Shown in pieces: positions 1-6,114 of a stretch of DNA of 11,029 bases. Position 1 is the first letter of the stretch, and each line of letters opens with the position of its first letter. Source of the stretch: Bacteroidota bacterium (lineage in GTDB: Bacteria; Bacteroidota; Bacteroidia; Chitinophagales; Chitinophagaceae); NCBI GenBank assembly GCA_030831005.1, contig JAURLW010000009.1, positions 1-11,029 on the forward strand, read 5' to 3'. Below the pieces are notes generated by a model. That model saw only the letters and a list, made by a program, of their open reading frames with translations. It ran no database searches and had not been told where the DNA came from. The position numbers and the translations under genes are program-made.

Positions 1-64
1 GCGTAGTGGAATTGCAACTTGCAAAAAGGATAACGAGAAGACTTACTAAAACCTGCTTTTTCAT
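1..64 (-). CDS. Lipoprotein, N-terminal fragment cut by the window edge
   Basis: An open frame starts with ATG at 64 and runs off the left edge after 21 codons. It translates to a basic start (MKKQ), a hydrophobic core (VLVSLLVILF) and then the lipobox-like FASC, with the acceptor cysteine at residue 17, followed by NSTT. This is a typical bacterial lipoprotein signal peptide, so the protein is probably lipidated and anchored in the cell envelope. Its function cannot be told from 21 residues. It lies 30 bp downstream of the YiiX-like hydrolase gene on the same strand. No TAnnTTTG promoter box occurs in that gap, so the two are probably co-transcribed. The lipobox is a clear match, but everything beyond the signal peptide lies outside the window. 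Confidence 0.6.
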   Translation of the reverse strand, partial: MKKQVLVSLLVILFASCNSTT

Positions 65-94
65 AGAAATGTATTAGGAGTTAAAATTAATCAT

Positions 95-697
95 TTAATA
101 ATTAAGATTAACTATCGGTATAGCAATTAAAGAATCGTGCAAGGCATCGATATAGCAAACAGGCTTGTGTTTGTAGGTGTCTATACTTACGCTTTTCTTT
201 ATCGAATCGGGGAGCAGTGTCCAAACGAGTTCACTACAATATAATTTATTGTTAGTTTGCAAGTCAAATTCATAATCAAAAGCTATCGATTGTGTTAAAA
301 GCGCCTGCGCTTTTGCTCCTATAGTTTTGCGTAGGCTATCTGCAATGGCGTATCGATAAATACCAATTTTACTAGCTACCGAAGGGTCACAAAAATTTTC
401 AATAGCTTCCATGCTCACGCCTCTATTACCCATAATATGGACAACCCAATATTTTTTGTTGCTATCAATGAGGATTCCACAATGAGAGTACCATTTCTTT
501 CTCGGATTGCTTTGTTGTAGCATATAGCTTATGATATCCGTTCCGTAACGACAAATAAGATCACCTGTTTTTAAGTTTGTAAAAGAATAAGACCCTTGTT
601 TTTCAAGCTTTACAGTCGTTGCAACTGGATGCAAAAAAAACCAAGCTGCGCCGCCAAAAAATAATAGTAATAAAACAAAGGGTGCGAAATGCTTCAT
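95..697 (-). CDS. YiiX/NlpC-P60-like permuted papain-fold cysteine hydrolase, membrane-anchored
   Basis: The 200-residue product has one hydrophobic segment at about residues 5-22, either an uncleaved signal anchor or a signal peptide, so it should act on the outer face of the inner membrane or in the periplasm. The rest fits the circularly permuted NlpC/P60 group (YiiX/YebB type). A GD pair at 45-46 (TGDLICR) opens the domain, His72 sits in YSHCGI, and the likely nucleophile Cys154 sits in LYCSELV. The order His before Cys is the mark of the permuted fold. Relatives are thought to hydrolyse amide or ester bonds in peptidoglycan, peptides or lipids, but the substrate of this protein cannot be inferred. 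The length is normal for the family and the catalytic residues appear intact. A truncated lipoprotein gene follows 30 bp downstream and may belong to the same transcript. Confidence 0.75.
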   Translation of the reverse strand: MKHFAPFVLLLLFFGGAAWFFLHPVATTVKLEKQGSYSFTNLKTGDLICRYGTDIISYMLQQSNPRKKWYSHCGILIDSNKKYWVVHIMGNRGVSMEAIENFCDPSVASKIGIYRYAIADSLRKTIGAKAQALLTQSIAFDYEFDLQTNNKLYCSELVWTLLPDSIKKSVSIDTYKHKPVCYIDALHDSLIAIPIVNLNY

Positions 698-716
698 GCG
701 CTTGAGTAAGATTGAT

Positions 717-724
717 CAAAAATA
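717..724 (-). promoter_or_regulatory. Predicted -7 box of the YiiX-like gene
   Basis: Read on the minus strand this is TATTTTTG, a perfect match to the Bacteroidetes -7 consensus TAnnTTTG, ending 19 nt before the ATG at 697. A TTG that could be the -33 element lies at 741-739, but its spacing of 14 is shorter than usual. The call therefore rests on the -7 box alone. Confidence 0.45.
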
Positions 725-731
725 CAAAAAG

Positions 732-760
732 AAAGGAGCAACTCTTCATAAAACTCCTTT
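732..760. repeat. Inverted repeat in the divergent yiiX-like/serS promoter region
   Basis: AAAGGAG at 732-738 is mirrored by CTCCTTT at 754-760, giving 7-bp perfect arms with a 15-nt spacer. It lies between the two predicted -7 boxes, where the -33 regions of the two divergent promoters should be. It could be a shared operator. It could also be chance, because 7-bp arms with a long spacer are not rare in AT-rich DNA. Confidence 0.3.
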
Positions 761-790
761 TTAGAATATGCCTCTACTACTGTATATTTG
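761..790 (+). promoter_or_regulatory. Predicted serS promoter (-33/-7)
   Basis: TATATTTG at 783-790 matches TAnnTTTG exactly. Nineteen bases upstream, at 761-763, is TTA, one base off the -33 TTG. The box ends 16 nt before the ATG at 807, the same distance as in front of the glutamine synthetase and HmuY-like genes. It lies downstream of the ATG at 768, so that codon would not be in the transcript. This decides the serS start. Confidence 0.6.
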
Positions 791-806
791 TAGCAAAATA
801 GAATCA

Positions 807-2081
807 ATGTTATCCATACAATTATTCAGACAAGAGAAAGAATTGGTATTAGCGGGTTTGCAAAAAAAGCACTTTAGTAATACAGCCCTTGTAGATTCCA
901 TTATCGAAGTTGATGAATTAAGAAGAACGGCTCAACAAGAAAATGACGCCTTAGCTGCAATTGTAAATGCGGCTTCTAAGGAAATAGGTGCATTAATGGG
1001 CAAGGGTGAGAAAGAAGCGGCAGAAGCTTTAAAACAACAAGTTGCGCAACATAAAGACCAAGCTAAAGCATTACAAACTAAGCTCAGCGAATTAGACGCA
1101 AGACTACAAGAATTATTAATCAGCCTACCTAATTTACCGCATCAATCTGTGCCTACGGGTAAAACGCCTGAAGAGAATGAGACCGTAAAACAAGCAGGTG
1201 TTATTCCAGATTTAAGTGCACAAAAAGCGCCGCATTGGGAATTGACTGAAAAATATAAGTTGATTGATTTTGAATTAGGTAATAAAATTACCGGCAGTGG
1301 CTTCCCTGTATATATAGATAAAGGTGCCAAATTGCAACGTGCATTGATTAGTTACTTCCTTGATTATAATACTAGCAAAGGGTATAAAGAATACTATCCG
1401 CCGCATATGGTTAATGCAGATAGTGCTTATGCTACCGGTCAATTGCCCGATAAAGAAGGACAAATGTATCATATGCCGGAAGATAATTTCTATATGATTC
1501 CTACGGCTGAGGTGCCATTAACGAATATTTTTAGAGATGTTATTTTAACGGAACAAGAATTACCCATTAAAATAACAGGATATACACCTTGTTTCAGACG
1601 TGAAGCAGGATCTTATGGTAAAGATGTGCGTGGCTTAAATCGTTTACATCAATTTGATAAAGTTGAAATTGTACAATTAGTCCCTACGGCTCAATCCTAT
1701 CAAGTATTAGAAGAAATGGTAGCACATGTAGAAGGTCTATTACAAGCACTTGAATTGCCATATAGAATATTGCGTTTGTGTGGTGGCGATATGAGTTTTG
1801 CTTCTGCATTAACATATGATTTCGAAGTGTATAGTGCAGCACAAGAAAGATGGTTAGAAGTGAGCTCGGTAAGTAATTTTGAAAATTTCCAAACCAATAG
1901 ATTAAAAGCACGTTATAAAGATGCTCAAGGTAAAATTCAAGCATTACATTCCTTAAATGGTTCTTCATTGGCTTTGCCTAGAATCTTAGCATGCTTGTTA
2001 GAAAACAAACAGACACCAAATGGTATTGAGTTACCATCGGTGCTGATACCTTATTTAGGAGCTAATTTTAAAATACAATAA
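807..2081 (+). CDS. serS: Seryl-tRNA synthetase
   Basis: This cytoplasmic class II aminoacyl-tRNA synthetase charges tRNA-Ser, and also tRNA-Sec where present, with serine using ATP. From the ATG at 807 the protein has 424 residues, the usual bacterial length. Residues 1 to about 105 form the charged, Ala/Glu/Lys/Gln-rich coiled-coil arm that grips the long variable arm of tRNA-Ser. The catalytic domain follows. It has the serine-site TAE (about 233-235), class II motif 2 (FRREAGS, about 263-269, continuing to GLNRLHQFDKVE), and motif 3 (LNGSSLALPR, ending at Arg392). The motif EVSSVSNFENFQ replaces the more familiar SNCTDFQ; as I recall this is normal in Bacteroidetes. The frame is also open from an ATG at 768, but those 13 extra residues precede the canonical MLSIQLFR start and overlap the predicted promoter. 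The DUF4293 gene begins 2 bp after the stop. Confidence 0.96.
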   Translation: MLSIQLFRQEKELVLAGLQKKHFSNTALVDSIIEVDELRRTAQQENDALAAIVNAASKEIGALMGKGEKEAAEALKQQVAQHKDQAKALQTKLSELDARLQELLISLPNLPHQSVPTGKTPEENETVKQAGVIPDLSAQKAPHWELTEKYKLIDFELGNKITGSGFPVYIDKGAKLQRALISYFLDYNTSKGYKEYYPPHMVNADSAYATGQLPDKEGQMYHMPEDNFYMIPTAEVPLTNIFRDVILTEQELPIKITGYTPCFRREAGSYGKDVRGLNRLHQFDKVEIVQLVPTAQSYQVLEEMVAHVEGLLQALELPYRILRLCGGDMSFASALTYDFEVYSAAQERWLEVSSVSNFENFQTNRLKARYKDAQGKIQALHSLNGSSLALPRILACLLENKQTPNGIELPSVLIPYLGANFKIQ

Positions 2082-2083
2082 TC

Positions 2084-2521
2084 ATGATTCAAAGAAAACA
2101 AAGCATTTGGTTACTACTTGCAGCGCTATTAAATGCAGCTGTGTTTTTAGGAGCCAATTTTAGCATAGAAACCCGTATTCAAAATGTTTTACAAACAAAT
2201 AGGTATTCGGTATTACAACATTTACCATCTACACTTTTCATTCTTGCAGCTATTGTCTTATCATTAATTGCTATTTTCTTATTTAGAAAACGACCCTTGC
2301 AAATGAAGATGAGCCTAATAGCTTTATTAGCAACAATGGCATATTGTTTTATCAATTGGATGCGTATCAAAGAAATTTTCGCTAACAATAAAATGATTAG
2401 TAACTATTCTTTTGGTTTGGCAAGTATCACGCCTTATTTTGCTATTGTCTTTATCTTACTCGCATGTTTGGGTATACGTAAAGATGAAAAGCTCGTAAAA
2501 TCATTAGATCGATTGCGATAA
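2084..2521 (+). CDS. DUF4293 family inner-membrane protein
   Basis: This small hydrophobic protein has 145 residues. It begins MIQRKQSIWLLLAALLNAA, the characteristic opening of the DUF4293 family, which is largely restricted to Bacteroidetes and has no established function. Four membrane segments are visible at about residues 8-25, 48-67, 73-91 and 108-128, with a short charged C-terminal tail (RKDEKLVKSLDRLR). No catalytic motif is apparent. The start codon lies 2 bp after the serS stop, so the two are almost certainly translated from one mRNA. That linkage gives no clear functional clue. A strong hairpin terminator follows directly after the stop. Confidence 0.8.
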   Translation: MIQRKQSIWLLLAALLNAAVFLGANFSIETRIQNVLQTNRYSVLQHLPSTLFILAAIVLSLIAIFLFRKRPLQMKMSLIALLATMAYCFINWMRIKEIFANNKMISNYSFGLASITPYFAIVFILLACLGIRKDEKLVKSLDRLR

Positions 2522-2523
2522 AT

Positions 2524-2556
2524 AAAAAAGCCGATTGTTTACAATCGGCCTTTTTT
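2524..2556. terminator. Bidirectional intrinsic terminator between the DUF4293 gene and dcd
   Basis: GCCGATTG at 2530-2537 pairs with CAATCGGC at 2542-2549 around a 4-nt loop (TTTA). Six A residues lie on the left and six T residues on the right, so the hairpin can work as a U-tailed terminator in either direction. It sits between two convergent genes, starting 2 bp after the DUF4293 stop and ending 11 bp before the dcd stop. Confidence 0.88.
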
Positions 2557-2567
2557 ATTTTTTGAAA

Positions 2568-3104
2568 TTAGAATTTATTCTTCCACATCATACTTTCTAT
2601 CGGACGATCGGGTTGTGCATTATATTTAGCATTGCCTTTTTTGTTGTATGGCGTTATAATTTCTCCTTCTACAGGGAAGTATATAACTTGACCAATAGGC
2701 ATGCCTTTGTATATTTTAACAGGTTGTTTTACGGATATTTCTAAAGTCCAATTGCCACAAAAACCAACATCTCCTTTACCAGCCGTAGCGTGAATGTCAA
2801 TGCCCAATCGACCTGTAGAAGACTTACCTTCTAAAAAAGGAACATGTGCATGTGTTTCTGTGTATTCTAAAGTAACGCCCAAATAAAACACATGAGGGTA
2901 TAAAACAAACCCTTCATCGGGTATTTCAAAATACTCGATTTCATTATGTTGTTTAGCGTCTAAAATATGGTTTTTGTAGGTTGCCAACGTGCTACCTAAA
3001 TGCACATCATAAGAATTAGAACCTAAACAAGCAGCATTGAAAGGCGTAATTTTAATGGTTCCTTTTTCTATTTCTTCTAGTATACGAGCGTCTGATAAAA
3101 TCAT
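2568..3104 (-). CDS. dcd: dCTP deaminase
   Basis: This enzyme of the trimeric dUTPase/Dcd fold deaminates dCTP to dUTP and ammonia, feeding dTTP synthesis in the cytoplasm. The product has 178 residues, slightly shorter than the 193 of the E. coli enzyme. It begins with the family's usual MILSD. The signature EGKSSTGRLGIDIHATAGKG covers residues 92-111, with Ser95-Ser96 and Arg99 as expected nucleotide contacts. The GNWTLEI strand at 117-123 carries Glu122, matching the catalytic glutamate. The C-terminal AKYNAQ (159-164) corresponds to the flexible segment that closes over the triphosphate. I cannot tell whether it is monofunctional or also hydrolyses dUTP. It is transcribed away from the phosphopantetheinyl transferase gene and ends at a shared terminator with the DUF4293 gene. 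Its predicted promoter lies very close to the ATG. Confidence 0.93.
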   Translation of the reverse strand: MILSDARILEEIEKGTIKITPFNAACLGSNSYDVHLGSTLATYKNHILDAKQHNEIEYFEIPDEGFVLYPHVFYLGVTLEYTETHAHVPFLEGKSSTGRLGIDIHATAGKGDVGFCGNWTLEISVKQPVKIYKGMPIGQVIYFPVEGEIITPYNKKGNAKYNAQPDRPIESMMWKNKF

Positions 3105-3108
3105 AACT

Positions 3109-3116
3109 CAAAAATA
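3109..3116 (-). promoter_or_regulatory. Predicted dcd -7 box, almost abutting the start codon
   Basis: On the minus strand this is TATTTTTG, a perfect TAnnTTTG, with only 4 nt between it and the dcd ATG. If used, transcription would begin at or next to the A of the ATG, giving a leaderless or nearly leaderless mRNA. No clear -33 TTG is seen, and that position would fall on the divergent gene's -7 box. Confidence 0.4.
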
Positions 3117-3128
3117 GAAAATTTGTTA

Positions 3129-3136
3129 GATATTTG
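3129..3136 (+). promoter_or_regulatory. Possible -7 box of the phosphopantetheinyl transferase gene
   Basis: GATATTTG differs from TAnnTTTG at the first base only and ends 15 nt before the ATG at 3152, close to the 16 nt seen at three other genes here. The TTG that could be read as an earlier start codon (3134-3136) is the end of this box. No -33 element is evident. Confidence 0.3.
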
Positions 3137-3151
3137 ATTAAATATTTCCGA

Positions 3152-3787
3152 ATGCCTTTATTTCATGAATTTAAGACCGACTCCGATCAGCATATTGCTA
3201 TTTGGCATGTAGCAGAGTCTTTAGATTTTTTTGAATCGGCCACCCAATATCATCCACCTATTAGTAACGAGCAAAAAAGAAAAGAACATATAGCAGGTCG
3301 TTTTGTATTAAGTTACTTACATCCTTCTTTCCCTATCCATGATATACGACCTAGTCCTTTTGGCAAACCCCATTTGGCGGCGCAGTCTTTACAATTTTCT
3401 ATTTCTCATTCGGGTAACTATGTTGCAGCGTGCTGGCATCCTAATCACGAGCAAGGCATAGATTTACAATGCTGGACACCCAAGGTTGAAAAGATTAAAG
3501 GAAAATTTTTAAGTGCAAAAGAAATAGAATACTGTGCTGCTCATCCTCAGGGTTTGATGGTAGCTTGGACCGCCAAAGAAGCGGCTTTTAAATATTTACA
3601 TAAGCAAGGTGTCGATTTTATTCAAGATCTTCCTATCGCTTCTTTTGTTGTTGAAGACGATAAAATAAATATTATAATTAATCATAATATAAATAAGAAT
3701 TCCATACAAATATGTATTAAATCATTGATTTACAATGATTTTGCTTTTAGTTATGTAGAAAATAATCGGCATTTATTCAAATTATAA
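3152..3787 (+). CDS. 4'-phosphopantetheinyl transferase, Sfp type
   Basis: The enzyme transfers the 4'-phosphopantetheine arm of coenzyme A onto a serine of acyl- or peptidyl-carrier proteins in the cytoplasm. From the ATG at 3152 it has 211 residues, within the usual range for the Sfp/HetI/AcpT superfamily. In that numbering the motifs are GKP at 71-73, FSISHSG at 82-88 (CoA binding), GIDLQ at 102-106 with the Mg-binding Asp104, and WTAKEAAFKYL at 139-149 with Glu143 and Lys147. I cannot tell whether it serves fatty-acid ACP or a secondary-metabolite carrier; no carrier protein or synthase gene is in the window. A frame-extending TTG at 3134 was rejected because it lies in a probable promoter and the family normally starts near MPLFHEF. 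The last 40 or so codons are notably A/T-rich. Confidence 0.88.
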   Translation: MPLFHEFKTDSDQHIAIWHVAESLDFFESATQYHPPISNEQKRKEHIAGRFVLSYLHPSFPIHDIRPSPFGKPHLAAQSLQFSISHSGNYVAACWHPNHEQGIDLQCWTPKVEKIKGKFLSAKEIEYCAAHPQGLMVAWTAKEAAFKYLHKQGVDFIQDLPIASFVVEDDKINIIINHNINKNSIQICIKSLIYNDFAFSYVENNRHLFKL

Positions 3788-3849
3788 ATAATTATATATT
3801 TTTATTATTCAGCAATTTTATAAAAAATAGATCATAAATAGAATAAATA

Positions 3850-3872
3850 TGTAATTTTGTAAAAAAATTACA
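3850..3872. promoter_or_regulatory. Palindrome over the glutamine synthetase promoter, candidate operator
   Basis: TGTAATTTT at 3850-3858 and AAAATTACA at 3864-3872 are perfect 9-bp inverted arms with a 5-nt spacer. A third half-site, TGTAA at 3858-3862, makes a nested repeat with TTACA at 3868-3872. The element covers the -7 box and the predicted transcription start, stopping 3 nt before the ATG. A bound protein would block transcription. The regulator is unknown; the spacing fits neither the GlnR/TnrA nor the CRP consensus. Confidence 0.45.
3852..3859 (+). promoter_or_regulatory. Predicted glutamine synthetase -7 promoter box
   Basis: TAATTTTG matches TAnnTTTG exactly and ends 16 nt before the ATG at 3876. 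I see no TTG at the expected -33 position, so the promoter may need an activator or tolerate a weak upstream element. Confidence 0.55.
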
Positions 3873-3875
3873 CTT

Positions 3876-6071
3876 ATGTCTACAACTAGATTTTCGGCTG
3901 TACAAGAAATGGTACAAACCAATGAGGTTAAAATTGGTCATTATCAAGGGAAAAGAATTACCGATATTTTCAACAGTAATGTGTTTGTTGGAAAGGTAAT
4001 TAGAGAATATTTAAGTGACGAAGCATATAAAAGCTTACAAAATTCAATTAAAAACGGTGTTAAAATTGAGCGTAAAGTAGCTGATCAAATTGCTTCTGGT
4101 ATGCGCAATTGGGCAGAATCTAAAGGTGTAACACACTATACCCACTGGTTTCAACCCTTAACTGGTACTACGGCAGAAAAGCACGACTCATTCTTTACTA
4201 TTAAAGGAGACGGAACGGCTATCGAAACTTTCGATGGCGATGCACTTATTCAACAAGAGCCAGATGCATCTAGTTTCCCAAATGGAGGTATTAGAGCCAC
4301 TTTCGAAGCGCGTGGATATACCGCTTGGGATCCATCTTCGCCTGCTTTCATTATGGAAACAGGTCATGGTAAAACACTTTGTATCCCTACTATCTTTATT
4401 GCTTACAACGGTGAGTCTTTAGATAATAAAGCACCCTTATTAAAATCAATTTCTGCATTAGATAAAGCAGCAGTTGAAGTATGTCATTATTTCGATAAAA
4501 ATGTTTCTAAGGTATCTACTACTTTAGGTTGGGAACAAGAATATTTTGTAATCGACGAAACGTTAGCAAATGCCCGTCCAGATTTAGTGATGTGCGGCAG
4601 AACTTTAGTTGGTCATGCGCCTGCTAAAGGACAACAATTAGAAGATCATTATTTCGGTTCTATTCCAGAACGCGTATATGCATTCATGCAAGATTTCGAA
4701 CAAGAGTCTTATAAATTAGGTATTCCATTACGCACTCGTCACAATGAAGTGGCGCCTTCTCAATTTGAGTGTGCTCCAATTTTTGAAGAAGTAAATATTG
4801 CAGTTGACCACAACTCTTTATTAATGGATGTGATGACGCGCGTAGCTAAACGTCATAAATTAAAAGTATTGTTGCACGAAAAACCATTTGCTGGTGTAAA
4901 CGGTAGTGGTAAGCACAATAACTGGAGTATGTCTACCGATACGGGTGTTAATTTATTAGGCCCTGGTAAAACACCAAGAACAAACTTAATGTTCTTAACT
5001 TTCTTTGTTAATACCATTAAAGCTGTTCATGATTATGCAGATTTGATGCGTGCATCTATTGCTTCTGCAAGTAATGATCATCGCTTAGGAGCTAATGAAG
5101 CGCCTCCTGCTATTATCTCTGTTTATGTAGGTAAATATTTATCGCAAGTATTAGATGAAATCGAAGAGCGCGTAACAGATAATTTCTCTGAGCAAGATGA
5201 AGTAATTTTAAAATTAGATATTCATAAACAAATCCCAGAATTAATGATGGATAATACGGATCGTAACCGTACAAGTCCTTTTGCATTCACGGGAAATAAA
5301 TTTGAATTCAGAGCAGTAGGTAGCACAGCCAATTGCGCTACACCAATGATTGTTATGAATACCATCATGGCAGAAACTTTAAAACAATTTAAAGTAGAAG
5401 TTGATGAGTTGATTGAAAAAGGGGAGAAAAAAGAAATTGCAGTAATGCATATTCTTAGAAAATATATTGCCGCATCTAAAAAAATCAGATTCGAAGGTGA
5501 TAACTATAGTGATGAGTGGGCAGAAGAAGCTGCTAGAAGAGGTTTGAATAATTTTAAAACGACTCCAGAGGCTTTAGATGCTTATGTTACAGAACATGCT
5601 AAGCAATTGTTCATGTCTAATAAAATTTTCACTGAAGTAGAATTAGATGCACGACATGAAATCATGTTGGAAGATTATGTAAAGAAAGTACAAATTGAAG
5701 CTAGAATTTTAGGTTACCTAGCTACCAATCATATATTGCCTGCTACAATTAATTATCAAAATACACTCATTGATAATGTAAAAGGTCTACAAGCAATTGG
5801 ATTAGATGCGAGCACTACTAAAGCTCAAATTAATTTAATTAAAGTAATCAGCGAGCATATTCAAAAAATCAATGATCATGTAGAAGCGATGATTGAAGCT
5901 CGCAAACAAGCTAATAATGAGCCGGATATGCATAAACGTGCAGCGTTATATTGCAACTCAGTAAAACCTCATTTCGACGCTATCCGTTATAGTGCTGATA
6001 AATTAGAATTGATGGTTGATGATAAAAGCTGGCCATTGCCAAAATATAGAGAATTATTATTCTTACGCTAA
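3876..6071 (+). CDS. glnN: Glutamine synthetase type III
   Basis: This cytoplasmic enzyme joins ammonia to glutamate using ATP, the main entry point for nitrogen. Its 731 residues match the large GSIII class common in Bacteroidetes, against about 470 for GSI. Visible signatures are TGTTAEKHDSF (96-106), GWEQEYFVID with metal-binding glutamates (218-227), TRHNEVAPSQFECAP (287-301), FAGVNGSGKHNNWS (338-351, the region contacting substrate and ammonium), and NRTSPFAFTGNKFEFRAVGS (464-483), which binds ATP and glutamate. The region beyond about residue 500 is the helical C-terminal extension of GSIII. GSIII enzymes are not known to use the adenylylation control of E. coli GlnA. No PII or ammonium-transporter gene is adjacent, so the gene appears monocistronic, with its own promoter, a palindrome overlying it, and a strong terminator 13 bp after the stop. 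Confidence 0.97.
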   Translation: MSTTRFSAVQEMVQTNEVKIGHYQGKRITDIFNSNVFVGKVIREYLSDEAYKSLQNSIKNGVKIERKVADQIASGMRNWAESKGVTHYTHWFQPLTGTTAEKHDSFFTIKGDGTAIETFDGDALIQQEPDASSFPNGGIRATFEARGYTAWDPSSPAFIMETGHGKTLCIPTIFIAYNGESLDNKAPLLKSISALDKAAVEVCHYFDKNVSKVSTTLGWEQEYFVIDETLANARPDLVMCGRTLVGHAPAKGQQLEDHYFGSIPERVYAFMQDFEQESYKLGIPLRTRHNEVAPSQFECAPIFEEVNIAVDHNSLLMDVMTRVAKRHKLKVLLHEKPFAGVNGSGKHNNWSMSTDTGVNLLGPGKTPRTNLMFLTFFVNTIKAVHDYADLMRASIASASNDHRLGANEAPPAIISVYVGKYLSQVLDEIEERVTDNFSEQDEVILKLDIHKQIPELMMDNTDRNRTSPFAFTGNKFEFRAVGSTANCATPMIVMNTIMAETLKQFKVEVDELIEKGEKKEIAVMHILRKYIAASKKIRFEGDNYSDEWAEEAARRGLNNFKTTPEALDAYVTEHAKQLFMSNKIFTEVELDARHEIMLEDYVKKVQIEARILGYLATNHILPATINYQNTLIDNVKGLQAIGLDASTTKAQINLIKVISEHIQKINDHVEAMIEARKQANNEPDMHKRAALYCNSVKPHFDAIRYSADKLELMVDDKSWPLPKYRELLFLR

Positions 6072-6084
6072 TATACATCATAAT

Positions 6085-6114
6085 AAAAAGGGCTTGCATC
6101 GCAAGCCCTTTTTT
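6085..6114. terminator. Bidirectional intrinsic terminator between glutamine synthetase and TonB receptor genes
   Basis: GGGCTTGC at 6090-6097 pairs with GCAAGCCC at 6101-6108 around a 3-nt loop (ATC), with five A residues before and six T residues after. It is GC-rich and U-tailed in both directions. Its right-hand T-run overlaps the first two bases of the complement of the receptor's stop codon (6113-6115), so the two convergent genes share it tightly. Confidence 0.9.

Noticed and set aside
1684..1968. Minus-strand 94-codon frame inside serS
   Set aside because: It lies wholly opposite conserved SerRS motifs 2 and 3, has no promoter box, and resembles no family I recognise.
2535..2744. Plus-strand 69-codon frame opposite the 3' end of dcd
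   Set aside because: It begins inside the terminator hairpin and overlaps well-conserved dcd codons. The hydrophobic look comes from the opposite strand's composition.
3130..3145. ATATTT-N4-AAATAT inverted repeat between dcd and the phosphopantetheinyl transferase gene
   Set aside because: The arms are short and pure A/T in AT-rich DNA, which is expected by chance.
3134..3151. TTG start at 3134 for the phosphopantetheinyl transferase
   Set aside because: The TTG is the tail of a probable -7 box, and the family start fits MPLFHEF at 3152, which has a normal ATG.
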